Below, in pieces: positions 23,216 through 33,502 of a DNA stretch of 64,000 nt. The position numbers were made by a program, and so were the translations under genes. Under the pieces are notes generated by a model. That model saw only the letters and a list, made by a program, of their open reading frames with translations, searched no databases and had not been told where the DNA came from. Numbering within the stretch: position 1 is the stretch's first letter; every line of letters starts with the position of its first letter. The stretch is from Ancistrus triradiatus (taxonomy: Eukaryota > Chordata > Actinopteri > Siluriformes > Loricariidae). The DNA lies in contig JAJAGP010000762.1 in NCBI GenBank assembly GCA_025084515.1, positions 62,001-126,000 of the forward strand, read 5' to 3'.

Positions 23216-26135
23216 GTCCCTATACAACAATAAAACTTAACATGTCACAGAAACAGTTGGTGTTAATAATTTCTTCTCATTAAGTTCTCTGTTTCTCATT
23301 ATTCAGCTGCGTTGTTGAGATTTTTGTCTTATTTACACTCCTGACATTCACTTAGTACATCTATTTACAGAAATGTCTAATATAGTATGGGTATCAGGCT
23401 GAGGTACAAGTTTTCCACTGCTCTATTTTATACTGTGAATGTCTGTGATGTTGTTGTGACATGGTGTGGATCATCCATATAAACACAAAATACAAACACT
23501 CTCTCTTACACACGAACCCGCACGCACACTCACGCACACACACACCTTGAAAATGGACTCCAGTTGATTTCTGCTGCTAATGTTTGATCTCTGCTTGTGG
23601 ATTCTGTAAACAAACCAAACACACCAATAAATACAGGTCAGTTCTATCACTTTCCCCATTTAACTGCTTAAGGCTCGTGATGCAGCTTATGAAGTGTGTA
23701 TAATGACCTGATCAATCACTTTATACTGACCTCAGATCAGCAGTACAGCCTCCATCTCTGAAGGTATTTGGAGGTTCCATTGACCAGTCGCTCTTCATGG
23801 ACACGCAGCTGAGTTCAGGTGAGTCTGATCTCTTATCCTGTATCAGACTTGATTGCAATCTTTAACAGTCAAAAAGGGACAATTAGATCATAAAACTGTT
23901 TTTTTTCTGTCCTTAAATTCTCAGATGACATTCCTTACAGTGGGGCAAAAAAGTATTTAGCCAGCCACTGATTGTGCAAGTTCTCCTACTTAGAAAGATG
24001 AGAGAGGTCTGTAATTATCATCATAGCTACACTTCAACTATGAGAGACAACATGAGAAAAAAAAATCCAGGAAATCACATTGTAGGATTTTTAAAGAATT
24101 TAATTGTAAATATGGAGGGAAATAAGTATTTGCTCAATAACAAAAGTTCAACTCAATACTTTGTAACATAACCTTTGTCGGCAATGACAGAGGTCAAACG
24201 TTTCCTGTAAGTCTTCACCAGGTTGACACACACTGTAGCTGGTATTTTGGCCCATTCATCCATGCAGATCTCCTCTAGAGCAGTGATGTTTTGGGGCAAC
24301 ACCGACTTTCAACTCCCTCCACAAATGTTCTATGGGGCTGAGGTCTGGAGACTGGCTAGGCCACTCCAGGACCTTGAAATGCTTTTTACGGAGCCACTCC
24401 TTCGTTGGCCGAGCGGTGTGTTTGGGATCATTGTCATGCTGGAAGCCCCAGCCACGTTCCATCTTCAGTGCTCTCACTGATGGAAGGAGGTTTTGGCTTC
24501 TAAAATCTCACGATGCAGGCCCCGTTCATTCATTCTTCCCTTAACACGGAGCAGTTGTCCTGTCCCCTTTGCAGAAAAACTGCCCCAAGCATGATGTTTC
24601 CACCCCCATGCATTCACAGTAAGATGCAACTCAGCATTCAAACACAACGAGCTGAGTTTTTTACACCAAAAAGTTTCTATTTTGGTTTCATCTGAGCACG
24701 TGATATTCTCCCAATTCTCTCTGAATCATCCATATGCTCTCTGGCAAAAACTTCAGACGGGCCTGGACATGTACTGGCTTAAGGCAGGGGGCACGCGCTG
24801 GCACTGCAGGACCTGAGTCCCTCTGGGCGTAGTGTGTTACTGATGGTAGCCTTTGTTACTTTGGTCCCAGCTCTCTGCAGGTCATTCATCAGGTCCCTTC
24901 GTGTAGTTCTGGGATTTTGCTCACCGTTCTCATGATCATTTTGACCCCACGGGATGACATCTTGCGTGGAGCCCTAGATCGAGGGAGATTATCAATGGTC
25001 TTGTATGTCTTCCATTTTCTTACAGTTGCTCCCACAGTTGATTTATTCACACTAACCTGCTTGCCTATTGTAGATTCACTCTTCCCAGCCTGCTGCAGGT
25101 CTACAATTTTCTTCCTGGTGTCCTTCGGCAGCTCTTTGGTCTTGGCCATGGTTGAGTTTGGGGTCTAACTGTTTGAGGCTGTGGACAGGTGTCTTTTCTA
25201 CAGATAACGAGGTCAAACAGGTGCCATTAATACAGGTAATGAGTGGAAAACAGAAGATCTTCTTAAAGAAGTTGTTACAGGTCTGTGAGAGCCAGAAATC
25301 CTGCTTGTTTGTGGGTGACCAAATACTTATTTTCCACCATGATTTACAATTAAATTCTTTAAAAATCCTACACTGTGATTTCCTGGATTTTTTTTCTCAT
25401 TTTGTCTCTCATAGTTGAAGTGTAGCTATGATAAAAATTACAGATCTCTCTCATCTTTCTAAGTAGGAGAACTTGCACAGTCAGTGACAGACTAAATACC
25501 TTTTTGCCCCACTGTATATGGTCTTTACCTCACATCAGTAGAACAGTCTAGCTTTCTTAACTTCTGTGGCGGTTCCATTAAACTGTCGCTCTGCCCACAG
25601 TTAGGCTCATGTGATTCTGATCTAAAGGACAGATTTTATTAGAGCAAAAATAAATACATACATTTTATTTAATGTGAAATGTAACATCAACACTCTGGGT
25701 TCTAACAGGAAAAATAGTTTGGAAGTTATAAATAACATAAAATCTTTAATGAACAAACTATAATACAGTAAAAGCATGTTGTTACTGACCTCAGATCAGC
25801 AGTACAGCCTCCATCTCTGAAGGTATTTGGAGGTTCCATTGACCAGTCGCTCTTCATGGACACGCAGCTGAGTTCAGGCGAGTCGGATCTTGATTCCTGA
25901 ATCAAACTAAAGTACAAATCATTCTATAAGTTATATAATCACTTAATCTCTCCTCTCAGATACTGATCTCGCTCTCTCTTTACAACTGATCAACAACATG
26001 AGCTTGAAATTCAACTTCACTAATTCTTGACATCCTCTGTTTAATAGCTCTTTTTTGGAGCTCCATAGATTAGTAATTCTGATCTAATTATTGCTAGAGA
26101 AAGCATAGTCGAAAAATATTATCTCACTTTGTCAT
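11741..26135 (-). CDS. Fish NLR gene (FISNA-NACHT-LRR, NLRC3-like), possibly broken
   Basis: This belongs to the large fish-specific NLR family, cytosolic ATP-binding immune receptors. Exons in transcription order are 26135-26128 (possible start), 25906-25790, 25621-25529, 23847-23731, 23603-23546, 20476-20272, 20022-18261, 15323-15150, 12420-12247 and 11917-11741. Reading phases agree across every junction listed. Short N-terminal repeat exons precede a helical exon, then FISNA, NACHT, winged-helix and HD2 regions in one exon, then three LRR exons. Walker A (GVAGIGKT) and Walker B (VVFIFDGLDE) are intact. The oddity is that the NACHT exon ends AG followed by GA, not GT, so splicing to the LRRs looks lost. 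Read-through stops after seven codons. Introns hold Tc1 copies (families A, B, C and D) and L1 debris. It is either a truncated receptor or a pseudogene; transcript data would decide. Confidence 0.8.
11961..11992. repeat. (CA)n microsatellite
   Basis: About 16 CA units on plus, in the intron just upstream (minus-strand sense) of the last LRR exon. Confidence 0.9.
12247..12420 (-). CDS. NLR LRR exon 2
   Basis: A 174-bp symmetrical LRR exon (58 codons) with acceptor CTATCAG and donor GTGAGC. It reads LTEKSCAALSSVLSSN, LRDLDLSDNKLHDSGVMLL and ENPHCNLEILR. It is nearly identical to the LRR exon at 15150-15323, showing recent exon duplication or conversion. Confidence 0.9.
12698..13714 (-). mobile_element. 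Deleted Tc1 element (family B), copy 2
   Basis: Inverted counterpart of 8388-9447 with the same internal transposase deletion and a very similar N-terminal transposase reading at 13061-13411 (minus). Its terminus at 13714 is intact (CACTG then TA). The other end is truncated at about 12698, lacking some 45 bp. It lies in the intron between LRR exons 1 and 2. Confidence 0.85.
13715..13822. repeat. Inverted-duplication flank (right arm)
   Basis: Inverted copy of 8287-8387 immediately outside the Tc1 terminus. It stops abruptly where the truncated family-C Tc1 begins. Confidence 0.8.
13823..15130 (+). mobile_element. Tc1 element (family C), 5'-truncated
   Basis: The transposase start is readable at 13928 (MARTKEISEELRKRVVDAHQ and RQIVYKWRKF). 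The C-terminal part at about 14660-14960 (LEWPSQSPDLNP, ELKLFCTEEWAKIPPS) is reached only after frameshifts. The right end reads GGGTTCACAAACTTTCAAGC, ACCACTG. The left inverted repeat is missing, replaced by the inverted-duplication flank. A G-rich run lies at 14941-14957. A more decayed full-length relative is at 57146-58292. Confidence 0.85.
15150..15323 (-). CDS. NLR LRR exon 1
   Basis: 174-bp LRR exon, acceptor TATATCAG, donor GTAAGA. It reads LSHCNLTEKSCAALSSVLSS, LRDLDLSNNNLQDSGVMLL and ENPHCNLEILR. It enters after two bases of a codon, which exactly fits the ancestral end of the NACHT exon at 18261, so the two were once spliced together. Confidence 0.9.
15324..16703. other. NLR intron sequence
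   Basis: No coding content recognised. It includes poly-A at 16629-16652 and C-rich or A-rich low complexity near 16410-16435. The 152-codon frame at 16172-16630 has no recognisable domain and is most likely chance. Confidence 0.45.
16704..18053 (+). mobile_element. Tc1/IS630-like transposon (family D)
   Basis: Complete element flanked by TA, with termini CACTCATTGACAAAAAA and its inverse TTTTTGTCAATGAGTG. Internal pieces read LTAMDWNHIVFSDESLSSVW, the DDE-domain DES region of an IS630/Tc1/mariner transposase, plus SPFEHLCVQLANQL further on. Frameshifts and stops separate the pieces, so it is inactive. It sits about 200 bp beyond the NLR NACHT exon in the intron whose donor is mutated. Confidence 0.85.
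18261..20022 (-). CDS. NLR FISNA-NACHT-HD2 exon
   Basis: One 1762-bp exon, continuously open. FISNA (KLREKCKRITEGISQCGSSA, LNEIYTELYITEG) lies at about 20000-19800. The NACHT domain has Walker A GVAGIGKT at 19727-19750 and Walker B VVFIFDGLDECR at 19502-19537, with the sensor region LLWITSRP near 19370. Winged-helix and HD2 regions follow (FTFVHLSVQEFLAALFVF at about 18800-18850). The acceptor is TTTATTAG before 20022. The expected end after GCTTCCAG at 18261 gives the right phase for the LRR exons. The next bases are GAAAAC instead of a GT donor, so translation would run on to a TAA at 18239-18241. Confidence 0.9.
20272..20476 (-). CDS. NLR helical linker exon
   Basis: 205-bp exon, acceptor TCTAATCAG, donor GTAAGAG. 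It reads ELENKVITLLNKELERFKKL, then LSPDYPACTEREVEEEEDQS and LKITLQVLKNMKQTDLADTL. This amphipathic, acidic module regularly precedes FISNA in fish NLRs. It exits one base into a codon, matching the NACHT exon. Confidence 0.9.
20795..22350 (+). mobile_element. Decayed L1-type LINE ORF2 fragments
   Basis: 20860-21060 reads like the endonuclease region (LQVTDLTEIDQNKLNSLHGH, KQRGVAILIYNKYIS). About 21985-22240 reads like the start of reverse transcriptase (KSPGPNMFYKHFWPILAPPF, with stops). Both are on plus, so a 5' part and a middle part of one damaged L1-like element remain, with unclear sequence between them. Located in an NLR intron. Confidence 0.7.
22376..22645. repeat. Dispersed fish repeat (GATCAGACATAACATTAT class)
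   Basis: Starts TGATCAGACATAACATTAT and contains GTAGTCCACCTGTTTCTCTA, GGTCAGGACCCCCACAGGAC and GGATCATTCTCAGCACTGCA, words I recognise from abundant teleost interspersed repeats. The class is not certain; probably derived from a DNA transposon. Confidence 0.6.
22646..23545. other. NLR intron sequence with (CT)n
   Basis: No coding content. A (CT)n run is at 23182-23213, with CA-rich stretches nearby and directly next to the donor of the 23546-23603 exon. Confidence 0.5.
23546..23603 (-). CDS. NLR short linker exon
   Basis: 58-bp exon, acceptor TTTACAG, donor GTGTGTG. It reads IHKQRSNISSRNQLESIFK, a typical fish NLR linker between the N-terminal repeats and the helical exon. Phases match both neighbours. 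Confidence 0.85.
23731..23847 (-). CDS. NLR N-terminal repeat exon (copy 2)
   Basis: 117-bp exon reading LIQDKRSDSPELSCVSMKSD, then WSMEPPNTFRDGGCTADLR. Acceptor AATCAAG, donor GTCAGT. It is almost identical to the exon at 25790-25906, while the introns beyond the splice sites do not look alike. These repeats are short, low-complexity modules near the N-terminus of fish NLRs; their function is unknown to me. Confidence 0.88.
23938..25514 (-). mobile_element. Tc1 element (family A), full length, minus
   Basis: TA-flanked, both ends CAGTGGGGCAAAAAAGTATT-like. The transposase reads on minus (MAKTKELPKDTRKKIVDLQQ near 25149, DNDPKHTARPTKEWL near 24430) with frameshifts between. It lies in the NLR intron between two N-terminal repeat exons and is inverted relative to the copy at 26421. 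Confidence 0.9.
25529..25621 (-). CDS. NLR N-terminal repeat exon (diverged)
   Basis: 93-bp exon, acceptor CCTTTAG, donor GTAAAG. It reads SESHEPNCGQSDSLMEPPQK and LRKLDCSTDVR. It is a diverged relative of the 117-bp repeat exons on either side (shared S-D-S-MEPP pattern), with matching phase. A Tc1 copy begins 15 bp beyond its donor. Confidence 0.8.
25790..25906 (-). CDS. NLR N-terminal repeat exon (copy 1)
   Basis: 117-bp exon reading LIQESRSDSPELSCVSMKSD, then WSMEPPNTFRDGGCTADLR. Acceptor GTACTTTAG, donor GTCAGT. It is the near-identical twin of 23731-23847. Confidence 0.88.
26128..26135 (-). CDS. Possible NLR start exon (8 coding bases)
   Basis: On minus, GAGGAGGCGAGCGTTCCAAA precedes ATGACAAA and a donor GTGAGA. 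The eight coding bases leave the phase that the 25906-25790 exon requires. The preceding words resemble those before the start in related fish NLRs. A purine at -3 (AAAATGA) is favourable. A longer N-terminal exon upstream cannot be excluded. Confidence 0.35.
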
Positions 26136-26420
26136 TTTGGAACGCTCGCCTCCTCCTGCAGATTTACCCTGTTAGCACGCACACACACACTACTGCACAT
26201 GGGCAATAATTTAGTGAGACATTACAGGACATGTTTACTTCAGTTTGTTTATCCCTAAACTGGATGTTTTTCTGCATGTAACTGTGTGGAAGCTACAGAA
26301 TTTAATGACGATAAACTTATTTTCATATTGGAAATTTCCTTAACACTCACAATATAAACAATATAAAAAATAATACATTACACTCCCTAAGGTTTTAACT
26401 TTATGGTGTCAAACCAAATA
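26136..26420. other. 5' flank or UTR of the NLR gene
   Basis: Upstream of the possible start exon. It probably includes 5' UTR (CTGCAG at about 26156-26161 on minus could be an acceptor). No promoter motif stood out. Confidence 0.35.
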
Positions 26421-28012
26421 CAGTGGGGCAAAAAAGTATTTAGTCAGCCACTGATTGTGCAAGTTCTCCTACTTAGAAAGATGAGAGAGGTCTGTAATTT
26501 TCACCATCGGTACACTTCAACTACGAGAGACAACATGAAAAAAAAAATCCAGGAAATCAAATTGTAGGATTTTTTTAAGAATTTAATTGTAAATCATGGT
26601 GGAAAATAAGTACTTGGTCACCCACAAACAAGCAAGATTTCTGGCTCTCACAGACCTGTAACTTCTTCTTTAAGAAGATCTTCTGTCCTCCACTCATTAC
26701 CTGTATTAATGGCACCTGTTTGACCTCGTTATCTGTATAAAAGACACCTGTCCACAGCCTCAAACAGTCAGACTCCAAACTCAACCATGGCCAAGACCAA
26801 AGAGCTGTTGAAGGACACCAGGAAGAAAATTGTAGACCTGCAGCAGGCTGGGAAGAGTGAATCTACAATAGGCAAGCAGGTTTGGTGTGAATAAATCAAC
26901 TGTGGGAGCAATTGTAAGAAAATGGAAGACACACAAGACCATTGATAATCTCCCTCAATCTGGGGCTCCACGCAAGATCTCATCCCGTGGGGTCAAAATG
27001 ATCATGAGAACGGTGAGCAAAATCCCAAAGCTACACGGAGGGACCTGATGAATGACCTGCAGAGAACTGGGACCAAAGTAACAAAGGCTACCATCAGTAA
27101 CACACTACGCCGAGAGGGACTCAGATCCTGCAGTGCCAGGCGTGCCCCCCTGCTTAAGCCAGTAGATGTCCAGGCCCGTCTGAAGTTTCCCAGAGAGCAT
27201 ATGGATGATCCAGAAGAGGATTGGGAGAATATCATGTGGTCAGATGAAACCAAAGTAGAACTTTTGGGTAAAAACTCAGCTCGTCGTGTTTGGAGGAAGA
27301 AGAGTGCTGAGTGGCATCCAAAGAACACCATATCTACTGTGAAGCATGGGGGTGGAACATCATGCTTTGGGGCAGTTTTTCTGCAAAGGGGACAGGACAA
27401 CTGATCCGTGTTAAGGGAAGAATGAACGGGGCCATGTATTGTGAGATTTTAAGCCAAAACCTCCTTCCATCAGTGAGAGCATTGATAATGGAACGTGGCT
27501 GGGGCTTCCAGCATGACAATGATCCCAAACACACCACTCGGCCAACGAAGGAGTGACTCCGTAAAAAGCATTCCAAGGTCCTGCAGTGGCCTAGCCAGTC
27601 TCCAGACCTCAGCCCCATAGAACATTTGTGGAGGGAGTTGAAAGTCCATGTTGCCCCAAAACATCACTGCTCTAGAGGAGATCTGCATGGATGAATGGGC
27701 CAAAATACCAGCTACAGTGTGTGCCAACCTGGTGAAGACTTACAGGAAACGTTTGACCTCTGTCATTGCCAACAAAGGTTATGTTACAAAGTATTGAGTT
27801 GAACTTTTGTTATTGAGCAAATACTTATTTTCCACCATTATTTACAATTAAATTCTTTAAAAATCCTGCAGTGTGATTTCCAGGATTTTTTTCCTGATTT
27901 TGTCTCTCATAGTTGAAGTGTAACTATGATGAAAATTACAGACCTCTCTCATCTTTCTAAGTAGGAGAACTTGCACAATCAGTGGCTGGCTAAATACTTT
28001 TTTGCCCCACTG
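26421..28012 (+). mobile_element. Tc1 element (family A), full length, plus
   Basis: 1592 bp, TA-flanked, ends CAGTGGGGCAAAAAAGTATT and its inverse. The transposase region starts at ATG 26787 and runs to about 27800. It is the best-preserved copy in the window, but a one-base insertion near 26880 shifts the frame and a TGG to TGA change interrupts it near 27555, so it cannot make a full transposase. It is inverted relative to 23938-25514. Confidence 0.9.
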
Positions 28013-28446
28013 TATGTTAGAATGTAGTAATATTCCCCAGAAACCACAGGGTTTGCTTTTTGCTAATACCTTTAAAAACAACTTTCAATTAAATTATTTA
28101 AAATATAAAACCATTATAGTCCTGAGAACTTAGCAATTTCATCATTGTATTTAGCGACTTTTCAGACCCCTGTAGCAAGTTACTTCCAAAAAAGTAAGTA
28201 GAGTCAGAGTAAGAGAATTCTGCATAAACCACTGCGCATGGAGGACTATCACAAAAACTGCCCATGAGCGGGAGTCACAGCTCTGTGTCTGCTCTGAGAG
28301 ACAGAGCAGCACATTGAGTCTGCATGGTAAGGCAAAAATTAACGCCATTCTGTGATTTTGTTCATTTCAGTGCAGTAATCAATATTTATATACTGATAAT
28401 ATAGTTCACTGATAACTAACAATAGACAGCATGTAAATACGGTGTG

Positions 28447-28469
<23 letters not shown>
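28013..28469. other. Intergenic, AAT microsatellite
   Basis: No gene recognised. An (AAT)n run begins at about 28450 and continues to 28479. Confidence 0.5.
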
Positions 28470-28479
<10 letters not shown>

Positions 28480-28480
<1 letters not shown>

Positions 28481-28956
28481 ATTGCATTTATATAGCATCT
28501 TTTTAATACACAAGGTCACTTTACATCAAGGAGCAGAGAAAGAGAAAGAAAAAACACTTAGGACAGTGGGGTAGAGAGTTAGTACCAGGAGAAAGGGTAG
28601 GGTTTTAGTTGAGATTCGAATGAAGAGAGTATAGAGCATTGGCTTGGAGTTTGTGGCAATGTGTTCCATAATTTAGGTGCCATGACACTAAATGAACTAC
28701 CCCAGGCAGAGACTAGTCTGAATTTTGACACTGACAACAGATCTTTATCCAAAGACAGGAGCCAGGCCATGTAGAGGCCTGAATGTGAGCAGAAGTACTT
28801 TGAAATGAATTTGAAGTGAGACAGGTGGAGTTCATACGCAATGGGGGCAACATAAGCTGACTTTCTGAAGCACACAAGAACTTCCCCACAGAATGTTGAA
28901 CATACTGAAGTGAACAAATGGATCTGGTAGGAAGCCCAATGGAAAGGGAGTTGCAT
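28480..28956 (-). mobile_element. Non-LTR retrotransposon C-terminal fragment
   Basis: Minus strand reads SFSVMAPKLWNTLPQTPSQC and LSSFESQLKPYPF, the stereotyped end of fish LINE ORF2 proteins. The rest of the 125-codon frame is degraded. ATTTATATAGC at 28488 resembles a LINE 3' end. Confidence 0.6.
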
Positions 28957-28960
28957 TGGA

Positions 28961-29151
28961 CTGTGGTAGTCTAGCGGTTAAGGTACTGGACTATGGACCA
29001 GAGGGTCCAGGGTTCAAATCCCATGTCTGCCAAGCTGCCACTGTTGGGTCCTTGAGCAAGGCCCTTAACCTACAATTGCTTGGTTTGTAAGAATGTACCA
29101 ATTGTAAGTCGCTCTGGATAAGGGTATCTGCTAAATGCTGTAAATGTAAAT
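28961..29151 (+). mobile_element. tRNA-derived SINE
   Basis: The best copy of this family in the window. The head has an A-box-like TAGTCTAGCGGTTAAGG (28967-28983) and a B box GGTTCAAATCC (29011-29021). The core carries CCAAGCTGCCACTGTTGGGT, and the tail GTCGCTCTGGATAAGGGTAT is followed by a short TAAATG repeat. The tRNA-like head does not form a complete functional tRNA. It lies next to the LINE fragment at 28480. Confidence 0.85.
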
Positions 29152-29432
29152 GCATTAGTCCAGACGGGATGAGATGAATGCATGAACCAGAATTTCAGCA
29201 TGTGATGTTATAACTATGCAAATTAGCATATTACATCATCAAGCGACTTTTCAAACAGGCTACTTGAACAGTACTTCAGCTACTTTCCTATGAAAAAGTT
29301 AACAACATTGTTTCATAATGATTTCACCATGAAGCTGTTAGAAAGGTAGTTCTTTTTCTTAGATTTTAAAGCTTTGTCCTAAGAAAGCATTTTACACACA
29401 ATTTTACTACAAGACAATGATACTACTACAAC

Positions 29433-29463
<31 letters not shown>

Positions 29464-32400
29464 ATTTTTTAAATCCAGCAAGTTAGAAGAACAATACTAA
29501 TTTTAATAGAACAACAAAAGAACTCAAAAGGAAAAGATAAAAAGGAAACAAAATGACGTGTAGGTCAGGGAACAAGAAACTATGCAAAGTAGAGATTAAA
29601 ACACATTAAAGAAATTATAAGGTTCTTCCACTTTTGTACGTTTGTGTTCCTGATTACATTCAACCTGTAAAAAGAAATGAACGTAACAAAAGAGTACAAC
29701 ACAAAATACAGAAATAAACGTTCAAACAATTACTTACACATGGTATAAATATGTAGAAATGGAAAGTATGACCTGTTACATATGGGGGAATACTACAGTT
29801 GGTTTTAAATTGTACAGTAAAAAGTTTTAATTTAATTTGAATTAAACGAAAGTGAAACAAACTTTACCAGGACTGTTCCTCAGGCGGCACCGTTTAATGC
29901 TCCAGAAGACAAACTGTTTATATTAAAATCGAGTACAAACCTTACTGAAGTGTTCTCTATGTAGTGTAAGTTCATATTTCTATTACTATTCATATAATTA
30001 CTATACCATTAGAACTTTATCTAATTTTAGATACTCGCTTTTTATCTCGCTCGCGTTTTAACTCGAATCTGTTTTCTGCCGGATCACAAGTTGAGAGAGA
30101 CTTAGACGCATGCGCAAACATTTTGCAAAATATTAGTTTCAAATGAAGGGTTGATGCAGTTAAATTCACTAAATTAGCCCAGACTTTTTTAGAAGACTAC
30201 TGAATATCACATTCAATCCTCTAGCTGCACCTCTGTTCCTGCTATGTTTCTCAGTTCTACTAGCAGATTCATTCTCATTAAAGGAAACCCTGACCTGATT
30301 TCACCTAAAATGGTAATTTAAACACCAGGCTTACGATGCAACAATCAAACTGAAAACATCTTAAATACAAGCAAACACAGCTAACATTAAGACATGATTA
30401 GAGGAGTATTTCATTTGTTTCTGGGCATGCCTTTAATACTTCAAATAGGCATGTAATGCAATCTAACAAACAACCCTGTCCAGGATTAAGGGGACAGGAA
30501 AGTGAATGAATAAATGAATGAACACTGCTCCAGTCAGAATTCTGTTTCATTCACAAGTGGCACTTCAGCTTGGCTTGGGACCTGGACACACACCTCACTG
30601 GTGTATGAGAAAGAAGCTCTTTGTGGCAGGATGACTGAGAAATAACTTTAATAAACACAATGTAAAACTAACATTGTAACTGACATATTTAATATTATAA
30701 TGACATATATAAGTGTGCACTCGTTCATCTTCAAACTCAAAACAAGAGTCTGATCCACACTGTTAAACACCAGGTATTTATTTATCACTGCTTCTTATAC
30801 AGGTGAGAGATATGTTGTCAAAAGTATTTTCTGCAGTTTATCCGAAAAAAGTTGCATGGTAACTAGAATAAACTTTTTTTTATTTAAACAATGTCTGACT
30901 GCAGCTTCAAGCAGTAACAGTGGTTTATGCACACCATAGTTACAATAGAACACTTGTTTGCTTTTCGGAGTGGTACAGGAGCAGCTCTGCTTTTCACTTC
31001 ATCAATCAGAAGTGTGAGGTCATAATTAAATGCAGAGCAGGTTACGAGCACCAAGTTTAAACACAGAAACAGCATTTAATCATAAAGTGCAGCAGAGGAA
31101 AGACATCAGGCTTAAACCATCCGACTCCAGAAACAGCTGAGGCCAGAGGGCAGAGACAAACACAAACACTGAACAAACAAAGCTTAGGGAGCAAATGTTT
31201 CAACTCAAACTGTCTACAACCTGACCACTTCAGACAAGAGGTTTAACTAAACAGGATCAGGGGTGTGAGAGACCATGAGAAAATCTGGGACGGAATCCTC
31301 AACACTGGAAACAGAGACGGAACACGTGTGTAGCACTTTCAAACTCATGAACACCATTTCCTGAAAGCAAATGCAGCATGTTATGCATCAGTAGCAATTC
31401 ACCTGCGGGCCTGTACTTTTCCCTCACATGCTGTTTTAGGAGTGCCAATAATGTCTTACATCCGTTTGAGGAGTGCCAGTTGAAAGTATGCTGTCTCACT
31501 TGCTGATGATACTTCAGGAGCTGTTTGGATATGGTTCATTTCTATAGGATTGAATGTAGGGGTGGGTAATATGGTAAAAATATTATATCACGATAAAGAC
31601 ATTTTCATGATAGATGATATTTATCTTGAAACGTGATCGCAGACAAAATGTATCAATAGCGACAGATTCCTAAACTACTATTCAAATATTATCCTCTACT
31701 TAGTGATTTACATTCAACTTGTTCTGCACTTCATCCAATCAGGATTTATAATGAAACATGCAGTTGGTCAGTGTTCTATAAGCACTGACGATATCCTCGA
31801 TTTGATCAGGAAAGCATGTTGTCTATCAAAGTATGATAAAATATCACCATATTGCAAACCCCTAATGGAATGGTTTGAGGTGCCACTACTTTAGGAACAT
31901 TTCTGGTCCAGTATGTGGTTGGATTTGCCTTCTACCTGTGGAAGTTCTTCATTTTTGCAGTGATACAAGATCTGTAATCACCGATCATGTGACTCAGCAA
32001 TAACAACTTTTCTTTACACCATTCAACAATAACTTCAAAAACAAACAAAACTTTGGCTTTTGGCACATAATTAAAGTTTAAAGGAGATGTAAAGCCACGT
32101 AAAGGATGTGGAATTAGAACAGTACAGAACTTTAAGGTCTTATTTTAAAGCCCCAATATGGAAAGATTCAGCTTTAAACTACACAGTACACAGGTTTAGA
32201 TGCACAGCACTAACTTGTTCTGAATGACTTTCTTACCAAGCTCCCGTCATCGTAATAAATTCATCATCATAAATAAATACCCCCCCTACAATCTACACGC
32301 TCACACTGTGGTTCTGTTAGCCAAAAGGACACTGGCAGATTAACATACTAACAATGTGTAATCTGAAAAGGGTCAAAAAGCTTGCAGCTTGAGTTTATGA

Positions 32401-33354
32401 GCTTTAGGATCCGAGATCTTTCATCTAATCTACTCAAGACCTGATATATGAGAGAGAGACAGAGACAGACAGACAGACAGAGAAAAAGATCAGGAACTGG
32501 ACTAGTGAGAAATCGGAATGCATTCGCTACCCCACTAAAGCAGAGACCTGGGGTTGAGACCAAATGCAAACCAGATGAGCGGTCATTGGATGGGGGATTA
32601 AAAAAAAAATAAATAAAAGTAAAAGTAAATTAACCTAAAGCATGTCTTTGGACTGTGAGAGGAACCAGAGTACCGGGAGTAAACCCACGGAGAACCGGGG
32701 AGAACATAAATTCCACTATTCCTTTTCCACATTATCCTATAAAGTGACAGATTATAATCAAATCTGAACCAAGGGTTAAGGGCATTTAAATAACAACAAC
32801 AATTGATTAAACTAATCCCAAAAAAACTCACACTCCAGAAATGAGGATCTAGGTTTTAAGAGTTTTGTTCAATGCCAAACTAAACAGTGAAGCTGGATTA
32901 AAGGTGTAGAGGGCACCTGGGAGGGGCACAGTGATCTAATGCGCTAGGGGGTAAAAACAAAGTGTGGGTGTTCCAACTCAGTTTTTCTCCACCCCACCCC
33001 AGCTCTAACACGAAATAAACTGAAGATCGCTCAGCTTCAGTACAAAGGCGGGAACAGAAAATCATTTAGTTCATTATATCGTCATTTAAACAGCGATATA
33101 AATACTAATAAAAACTCCCTCCACACACAGAGATACCAATCATGAGAGATGTGGCTGGAGTTACGTATGGTGCACAAACAGAGTCCGAAGCTTGGTCAGT
33201 GTTATGACATCATCAGTAATAATGTGCTGGAGATATCTTACAATCTATTTACAAATGTACAGTTTAAAACAGGATTAGCTCTGAAACTCTCCCTCCTCAT
33301 TCTTACCCACTCCAACCGCGAGCTGCTGCTCTCGAAACAACACCGACACAGTGG

Positions 33355-33358
<4 letters not shown>
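29152..33358. other. Intergenic between NLR and letm2
   Basis: No gene recognised; letm2 3' UTR must occupy the right end. Contents: (AAT)n at 29430-29462; a CpG-richer patch with CGCATGCGCA at about 30109 that could be a distal NLR first exon; a GGGGTGGGTAATATGGTAAA...ATATCACGATA repeat at 31558-31690 related to 38270 and 41595; and a common fish repeat with CATGTCTTTGGACTGTGAGA at about 32640-32720. Confidence 0.45.

Positions 33359-33389
<31 letters not shown>
33359..33389. repeat. (TG)n in letm2 3' UTR
   Basis: About 15 TG units on plus (CA on the letm2 transcript), about 54 bp after the letm2 stop codon. Confidence 0.9.
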
Positions 33390-33391
<2 letters not shown>

Positions 33392-33442
33392 CCTGAGATG
33401 GTGGTGATCAGGAGAATCTTCATCCAGGAGAATGAAAGCCTC

Positions 33443-33496
33443 TCAAAGTCCATTAGCACTAACTTTAGATTTCTGAGCCATTTCTGCTCCTTTTGC
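33443..33496 (-). CDS. letm2: letm2 coding exon 10 (last)
   Basis: Acceptor GTTTTAG preceded by a TG repeat on the transcript. It reads AKGAEMAQKSKVSANGL and stop TGA at 33445-33443. The match to the mammalian LETM2 tail confirms the 3' end. Confidence 0.9.
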   Translation of the reverse strand, partial: AKGAEMAQKSKVSANGL

Positions 33497-33502
33497 CTAA
33501 AA

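Noticed and set aside
28961..29050. tRNA gene
   Set aside because: A and B boxes are present but the cloverleaf arms do not pair and a SINE core and tail follow directly; it is a SINE head.
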